Below are positions 60,455 to 64,000 of a stretch of 64,000 bases of DNA, one piece after another; within the stretch, counting starts at the first letter, position 1, and every line of letters begins with the position of its first letter. The position numbers were made by a program, and so were the translations under genes. Under the pieces are notes generated by a model. The model made no database searches. It saw only the letters and a list, made by a program, of their open reading frames with translations, and had not been told where the DNA came from. This stretch comes from Streptomyces zhihengii (GTDB lineage: Bacteria; Actinomycetota; Actinomycetes; Streptomycetales; Streptomycetaceae). The stretch lies in the NCBI RefSeq assembly GCF_016919245.1, contig NZ_JAFEJA010000002.1, forward strand, positions 684,501 through 748,500, given 5' to 3'.

Positions 60455-60808
60455 TCAGGCGCCGTGCGGTCGTGCGGTGTGCGCGGGGCGGCCCGTGTCG
60501 CCGAGCAGCCGGACGAACATGCCCAGCGCGCACGCCTGGATCAGCACCGCCGCCACCAGCGCCGGATAGAGGAACGCCGCCGATTCCGCGACCCCCTCGC
60601 CGAACAGCGTCCCGAGGGCCATCAGCCCGAAGATCGCCGGCGCGGCCAGCAGGAACAGCCAGATCCCGGCCATCGACGCGTCGTCGTGGTGGACGAACGC
60701 GGTGTCGACGGCGACGAAGACGGCCGCCGCGGCGACCAGCCCCAGATAGATCCGGGAGGCGAGGTTGCCGAAGGTCAGTCGTACGAGCGCGGTCAGTCGG
60801 GCGTTCAT
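60455..60808 (-). CDS. Small membrane protein (SCO4225-like)
   Basis: 117 residues with three or four membrane helices (FGNLASRIYLGLVAAAAVFVAVD, SMAGIWLFLLAAPAIFGLMAL, AFLYPALVAAVLIQACALGMF). The pattern resembles the small Streptomyces family named after SCO4225 (memory); function unknown. ATG 60808 has GGGGGAG 6 bases upstream. It is convergent with the two-component operon and may be a coincidental neighbour. Confidence 0.7.
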   Translation of the reverse strand: MNARLTALVRLTFGNLASRIYLGLVAAAAVFVAVDTAFVHHDDASMAGIWLFLLAAPAIFGLMALGTLFGEGVAESAAFLYPALVAAVLIQACALGMFVRLLGDTGRPAHTARPHGA

Positions 60809-60914
60809 GGCCGTCTCCCCCATGGTCGTGGTGCTTTCCATGGTGCGCCCGTCCGGGTGAACGCGCCTGAGTACGGCTACTCAGGCGCGTGCCGGCCGGC
60901 TCCGGAGCCCGTGC

Positions 60915-62201
60915 TCAGCCGTGCCCGACGGCCGCCCGGGCGGGCTCCGCGTTGCCGGGGAGCGGCTCGTGACGGGTCACCTCGGCGCCCGGGGCGGAGG
61001 CGTGCCGTGCCGCGTACGCGATCACCGCGGCGCCGCCGGCCAGCAGCGCGACCGTGGTGAGCGCGGCCGGCAGGGAGAACCAGTCGGCGAGGAAGCCGAT
61101 CGCGGGCGGGCCGAGCAGCATGCCGCCGTAGCCGAGCGTGGACGCCGCCGCGACACCGGCGGGACCGGCCAGGGCGCCCGCCCTGCCGACGGCCACGGGG
61201 AAGATGTTGGCGAGTCCGAGCCCGGCGACGGCGAACCCGGCGAGGGCCGCCCACACCGTGGGGGCCAGCGCGCCGAGCAGCATGCCCGCGGCGGCGGTGG
61301 CGCCGCCCAGGACGAGGGTGCGGGTCTGGCCCAGCCGCTCCAGCAGCAGCGTGCCGCTGAGCCGGCCGGCGGTCATCGCCAGGGCGAAGAGCGAGTAGCC
61401 GGCGGCGGCGACACCGGGGTGCGCGTGGAGGTCCTGCTCCAGGTGGAGCGCGCTCCAGTCGGCCATCGCCCCCTCCCCGTACGCGGTGCACAGCGCGATC
61501 ACACCGAAGAGCACCACGAGCCTGCGGGTGCGCCCGGTGAGCCGGGCCGGTGCGGAGGTGCCGCCGGGCGACGCCTCGGGGGCGGTCGTGCGGTGGGCCA
61601 GCAGGGCCGGGGCCGCGAGCGCGGTGACGGCGAGGCCGGCGACGGTGAGCGCCAGCAGGTGGACGGTGGGGGACAGGCCGCCCGCCACCAGCCCGCCGAG
61701 CCCCGCGCCGACCATGCCGCCGAGGCTGAACGCCGCGTGGAACCCGGGCATCACGGGCCGTCGCAGCGCCGCCACCAGGTCGACGGCCGCGCTGTTCATC
61801 GCCACGTTGATGCCGCCGTAGGCGGCGCCGAAGACCAGGAGCACCAGGCCGAGCGCGAGCGCCGAGTGGGTCAGCGGGGGCAGCGCCATGCTCAGCGAGA
61901 GCAGCACGGCGCTGCACACCGTCACGGCGGGGCTGCCGTAGCGGCGGCACAGCCGGCCGGTGAGGGTCATGGTGACGACGGCGCCGGCGGAGACGCCGAG
62001 CAGCGCGAGACCGAGGTCGCTCGCGGAGGCGCCGGTCTGCTCCTTGATGGCGGGGATCCGGACGACCCAGCCGGCGAAGAGGAAGCCGTCGAGGGCGAAG
62101 AAGACGGTGAGGGCGATGCGGACGCGGGACAGGGAGGTGGAGGCGGTGTTTCCGCCGGGGCCCCCCGGAACGGCCGTCCGTAGTTTGTTTAGAAGCGGCA
62201 C
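60915..62201 (-). CDS. Major facilitator superfamily transporter
   Basis: 428 residues with twelve predicted helices; loop 2-3 reads GRLCRRYGSPAVT, close to the MFS G-x-L-a-D-r-x-G-r-k pattern. The YfkF/drug- or sugar-type subclass is uncertain. GTG 62201 is chosen because TTGTAC (62237-62232) and TATCCT (62213-62208) form a promoter with an 18-bp spacer on the minus strand whose start point falls on this GTG; a leaderless mRNA is implied. Divergent from the ROK regulator, whose probable operator covers the start. Confidence 0.87.
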   Translation of the reverse strand: MPLLNKLRTAVPGGPGGNTASTSLSRVRIALTVFFALDGFLFAGWVVRIPAIKEQTGASASDLGLALLGVSAGAVVTMTLTGRLCRRYGSPAVTVCSAVLLSLSMALPPLTHSALALGLVLLVFGAAYGGINVAMNSAAVDLVAALRRPVMPGFHAAFSLGGMVGAGLGGLVAGGLSPTVHLLALTVAGLAVTALAAPALLAHRTTAPEASPGGTSAPARLTGRTRRLVVLFGVIALCTAYGEGAMADWSALHLEQDLHAHPGVAAAGYSLFALAMTAGRLSGTLLLERLGQTRTLVLGGATAAAGMLLGALAPTVWAALAGFAVAGLGLANIFPVAVGRAGALAGPAGVAAASTLGYGGMLLGPPAIGFLADWFSLPAALTTVALLAGGAAVIAYAARHASAPGAEVTRHEPLPGNAEPARAAVGHG

Positions 62202-62237
62202 AAACTCAGGATAGGGGCTGGAGCCCTTCCGGTACAA
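62182..62237. promoter_or_regulatory. ROK-regulator operator and MFS promoter
   Basis: AGTTTGT (62182-62188) and ACAAACT (62200-62206) are perfect 7-bp arms with an 11-base centre, the wide-spaced layout of NagC/XylR-type ROK sites. It covers the predicted start point of the MFS gene (promoter at 62208-62237). It lies 73 bp upstream of the ROK regulator. Confidence 0.7.
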
Positions 62238-62278
62238 GGCGGCGGAGGGGCCTGACGGATCATGGGAGACTCGCCTTC

Positions 62279-63493
62279 ATGAACGGCAAGGTGACGTCCA
62301 CCCGGACGAGACTGGAGAGAGGCCGCAGCGCGCTCGGCCCCGCCCTGGAACTGGTTCACACGGGACGCGCCCCCACGCGTGCCGTGCTCACGGCCGAACT
62401 GGGCGTCACCCGCGCCACCGCCGGCGCCGTCGCCGCCGAACTGGAGGCGCTCGGCCTCATCCGCGTCGACTCCCGCCCGGGGGCCGCCGCCGGCTCCCAG
62501 GGCAGGCCCTCCCACCGGCTCGCCGTCGACGAGAACGGGCCCGTCGTCCTCGCCGCCCAGGTGCACGCCGACGGATTCCGGGCGTCCCTCGTCGGCCTCG
62601 GCGGCCGCACCGTGGCCACCGCCCCCGGCGCGACCACCGTCCAGGCCGACCCGGCGCAGGTCCTCGGCGAGGTCGTCACCGCCGGGGCCGAGCTGCTGCG
62701 CGCGAGCGGACGGCGCTGTGTCGGCGCCGGGCTGGCCGTCCCGTCGGCCGTGGCCGAACCGGAGGGCACGGCCCTCAATCCCCTGCACCTCGCCTGGCCG
62801 GCCGGGGCGCCCGTGCGCGACATCTTCGCCGAGCAGGTCGCCGCCGCCGGCATCACCGGCCCCGCCTTCACCGGCAACGACGTCAACCTCGCCGCCCTCG
62901 CCGAGCACCGCCACGGCGCCGGGCGCGGCGCCCAGCACCTGCTCTGCGTCGCCACCGGGCACCGCGGCGTCGGCGGCGCGCTCGTGCTCGACGGACGGCT
63001 GCACAGCGGCAGTTCGGGCCTGGCGCTGGAGGTCGGCCACCTCACCGTCAGCCCCGAGGGCCGGCCCTGCCACTGCGGCAGCCGCGGCTGCCTCGACGTC
63101 GAGGCCGACCCGCTCGCCTTCCTCACGGCCGCCGGACGCGACCCGGGCCCCGAGGTGTCCCTCCTCCAGCAGGCCCGGGACATGCTGCGCGCCGAGTACG
63201 GCGACCCGGGCGTGCGCACCGCCGCCGAGGCGCTGATCGACCGCCTCGGCCTCGGCCTCGCCGGACTGGTGAACATCCTCAACCCGGACCGCATCATCCT
63301 CGGCGGCCTCCACCGCGAGCTGCTGGAGGCCGACCCGGAGCGGCTGCGGGCGGTCGTCGCCGACCGCAGCCTGTGGGGGCGCAGCGGGGGAGTGCCGATC
63401 CTGCCCTGCACGCTCGACCACAACAGCCTGGTGGGCGCGGCCGAGCTGGCCTGGCAGCCGGTCCTCGACGACCCGCTGGCCGCCCTCGCCTGA
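62279..63493 (+). CDS. ROK-family transcriptional regulator (NagC/XylR-like)
   Basis: 404 residues. N-terminal winged helix (GPALELVHTGRAPTRAVLTAELGVTRATAGAVAAELEALGLIRVDSR, residues 20-66), followed by a ROK sugar-binding fold: VGAGLAVPSAVAEPEGTAL, TGNDVNLAALAEHR, GVGGALVLDGRLHSG, EVGHLTVSPEG and the zinc motif CHCGSRGCLDVEAD near 263. The kinase Asp-containing stretch of active ROK enzymes is changed to TGNDVN with no clear DxGxT ATP loop, as expected for regulators. ATG 62279 has GGGAGA upstream. It likely represses the divergent MFS gene and responds to a sugar. Confidence 0.92.
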   Translation: MNGKVTSTRTRLERGRSALGPALELVHTGRAPTRAVLTAELGVTRATAGAVAAELEALGLIRVDSRPGAAAGSQGRPSHRLAVDENGPVVLAAQVHADGFRASLVGLGGRTVATAPGATTVQADPAQVLGEVVTAGAELLRASGRRCVGAGLAVPSAVAEPEGTALNPLHLAWPAGAPVRDIFAEQVAAAGITGPAFTGNDVNLAALAEHRHGAGRGAQHLLCVATGHRGVGGALVLDGRLHSGSSGLALEVGHLTVSPEGRPCHCGSRGCLDVEADPLAFLTAAGRDPGPEVSLLQQARDMLRAEYGDPGVRTAAEALIDRLGLGLAGLVNILNPDRIILGGLHRELLEADPERLRAVVADRSLWGRSGGVPILPCTLDHNSLVGAAELAWQPVLDDPLAALA

Positions 63494-63585
63494 CCGCTCC
63501 CCCCACGTGCCCGCGCCCGGCGCGGGCCACCCGTCCGGCGCAGCGGCGGCGGAACGCGGGGCCCGTACCGGGTAGTCGAGGCCGT

Positions 63586-64000
63586 ATGACCGAGACACCG
63601 TCCGGCCCGCGGCGCATGCAACGGTTCGAGGAGCTGCACCGCAGGGTGGCCGAGTCACCGGCCGGACTCGCGTGGAACCGGGGCCGGGAGATGGAGCTGA
63701 TGCACCGGGCGATGGGCTTCGCCGCGCTCGGCTTCCTCACCCTCGTCCCGCTGCTCGTCGTCGTCGCGGCCGCCGACCCGGTCAGCGCCCAGGGGTTCGC
63801 GCGCTGGCTCGTGCAGGCCCTCGGTGTCTCGAAGGAGTCCCAGCAGGAGGTCGAGGAACTGTTCGGCATGCCCGGACAGGCGCTCCAGCGCACCACCGCG
63901 TTCGGTCTGGCCGCACTGGCCGTGTTCGGCCTGACCTTCGGGTCCGCCGTGCAGACGGGCTACGAGAAGGTGTGGGACCTCCCCACGGCGCGCTGGCACA
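63586..64000 (+). CDS. YihY/virulence factor BrkB-family membrane protein, 5' part
   Basis: The first 138 residues of a protein that continues past the window. After a soluble start (MTETPSGPRRMQRFEELHRR) there are hydrophobic segments GFAALGFLTLVPLLVVVAAA and AFGLAALAVFGLTFGSAVQTGYEKVWDLP, matching the YihY family (inner-membrane protein, once called ribonuclease BN). ATG 63586 lies 8 bases after TAGTCG (63573-63578), a weak -10, with no clear ribosome binding site. Confidence 0.75.
   Translation, partial: MTETPSGPRRMQRFEELHRRVAESPAGLAWNRGREMELMHRAMGFAALGFLTLVPLLVVVAAADPVSAQGFARWLVQALGVSKESQQEVEELFGMPGQALQRTTAFGLAALAVFGLTFGSAVQTGYEKVWDLPTARWH

Noticed and set aside
1..64000. CRISPR arrays, tRNA or rRNA genes, phage integrase or attachment sites
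   Set aside because: The tandem repeats found have no spacers of CRISPR type, and no cloverleaf, rRNA or integrase sequence was recognised. This was judged by eye; a covariance-model scan was not possible.

Overview
The window looks like a piece of a Streptomyces (or close actinomycete) chromosome. It is very GC-rich, codon third positions are almost all G or C, GTG starts and apparently leaderless genes are common, and the families are typical of the genus: modular type I PKS, SARP regulator, ROK regulators, DUF350/DUF2617/DUF4247/DUF1707/DUF305/DUF5134/DUF6421/DUF6986 proteins, and an F420-type oxidoreductase. No tRNA, rRNA or CRISPR array was seen.

Bases 1-12,200 are the right-hand edge of a polyketide cluster. 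They hold the C-terminal part of a type I PKS (KR-ACP-KS-AT-KR-ACP-docking tail, malonyl-type AT, no thioesterase), a DUF1707 protein, a SARP activator, an acyl-CoA carboxylase carboxyltransferase subunit and, divergent from it, a KASIII-ACP-KASII operon. The 114-bp gap between the carboxylase and KASIII genes carries two back-to-back arrays of TTCAG-type heptamers at exact 11-bp spacing (four facing the carboxylase, three facing KASIII). This is the layout of SARP sites and suggests that the SARP controls a dedicated acyl-chain supply unit. From about 12.4 kb the content is mostly household or conserved accessory genes.

Middle of the window: acyl-CoA oxidase; an iron-box-controlled siderophore-interacting protein; a four-gene DUF2617-DUF4247-DUF350-membrane spermidine synthase operon; HAD phosphatase; Lrp/AsnC regulator; FUSC permease; a lactonase under a DasR-like site; a degenerate CbiX protein; a BadF-type sugar kinase; uracil-DNA glycosylase; a BNR beta-propeller; an OYE/ArsR divergent pair with two matching operators; DUF305 and LVIVD secreted proteins; TetR, PAP2, M56, DUF5134 and GNAT genes; GDPD with a 28-bp repeat array at its 3' end; the coupled DUF6421-SDR-threonine aldolase operon; transglutaminase-like protein; PlsC; thioredoxin-like protein; a short leader peptide followed by a flavin reductase; and etfBA.

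Right part: a DUF6986 aldolase with tandem operators; a LacI/ROK-kinase divergent pair around a perfect palindrome; a P-loop/NUDIX fusion; an IS630-family element lying directly beside a 202-bp MITE-like element that now forms the 3' end of a metallo-beta-lactamase-fold gene; an M20 peptidase; a geranylgeranyl-reductase-type flavoprotein; a deazaflavin-type oxidoreductase/TetR pair with three copies of an AGAGCA-N-TGCTCT operator and four 19-bp repeats; a two-component system whose response regulator carries a one-base frameshift; a small membrane protein; an MFS exporter/ROK regulator pair sharing an operator; and the start of a YihY-family protein cut by the window end. Many convergent gene pairs are separated by long perfect hairpins, probably bidirectional terminators.
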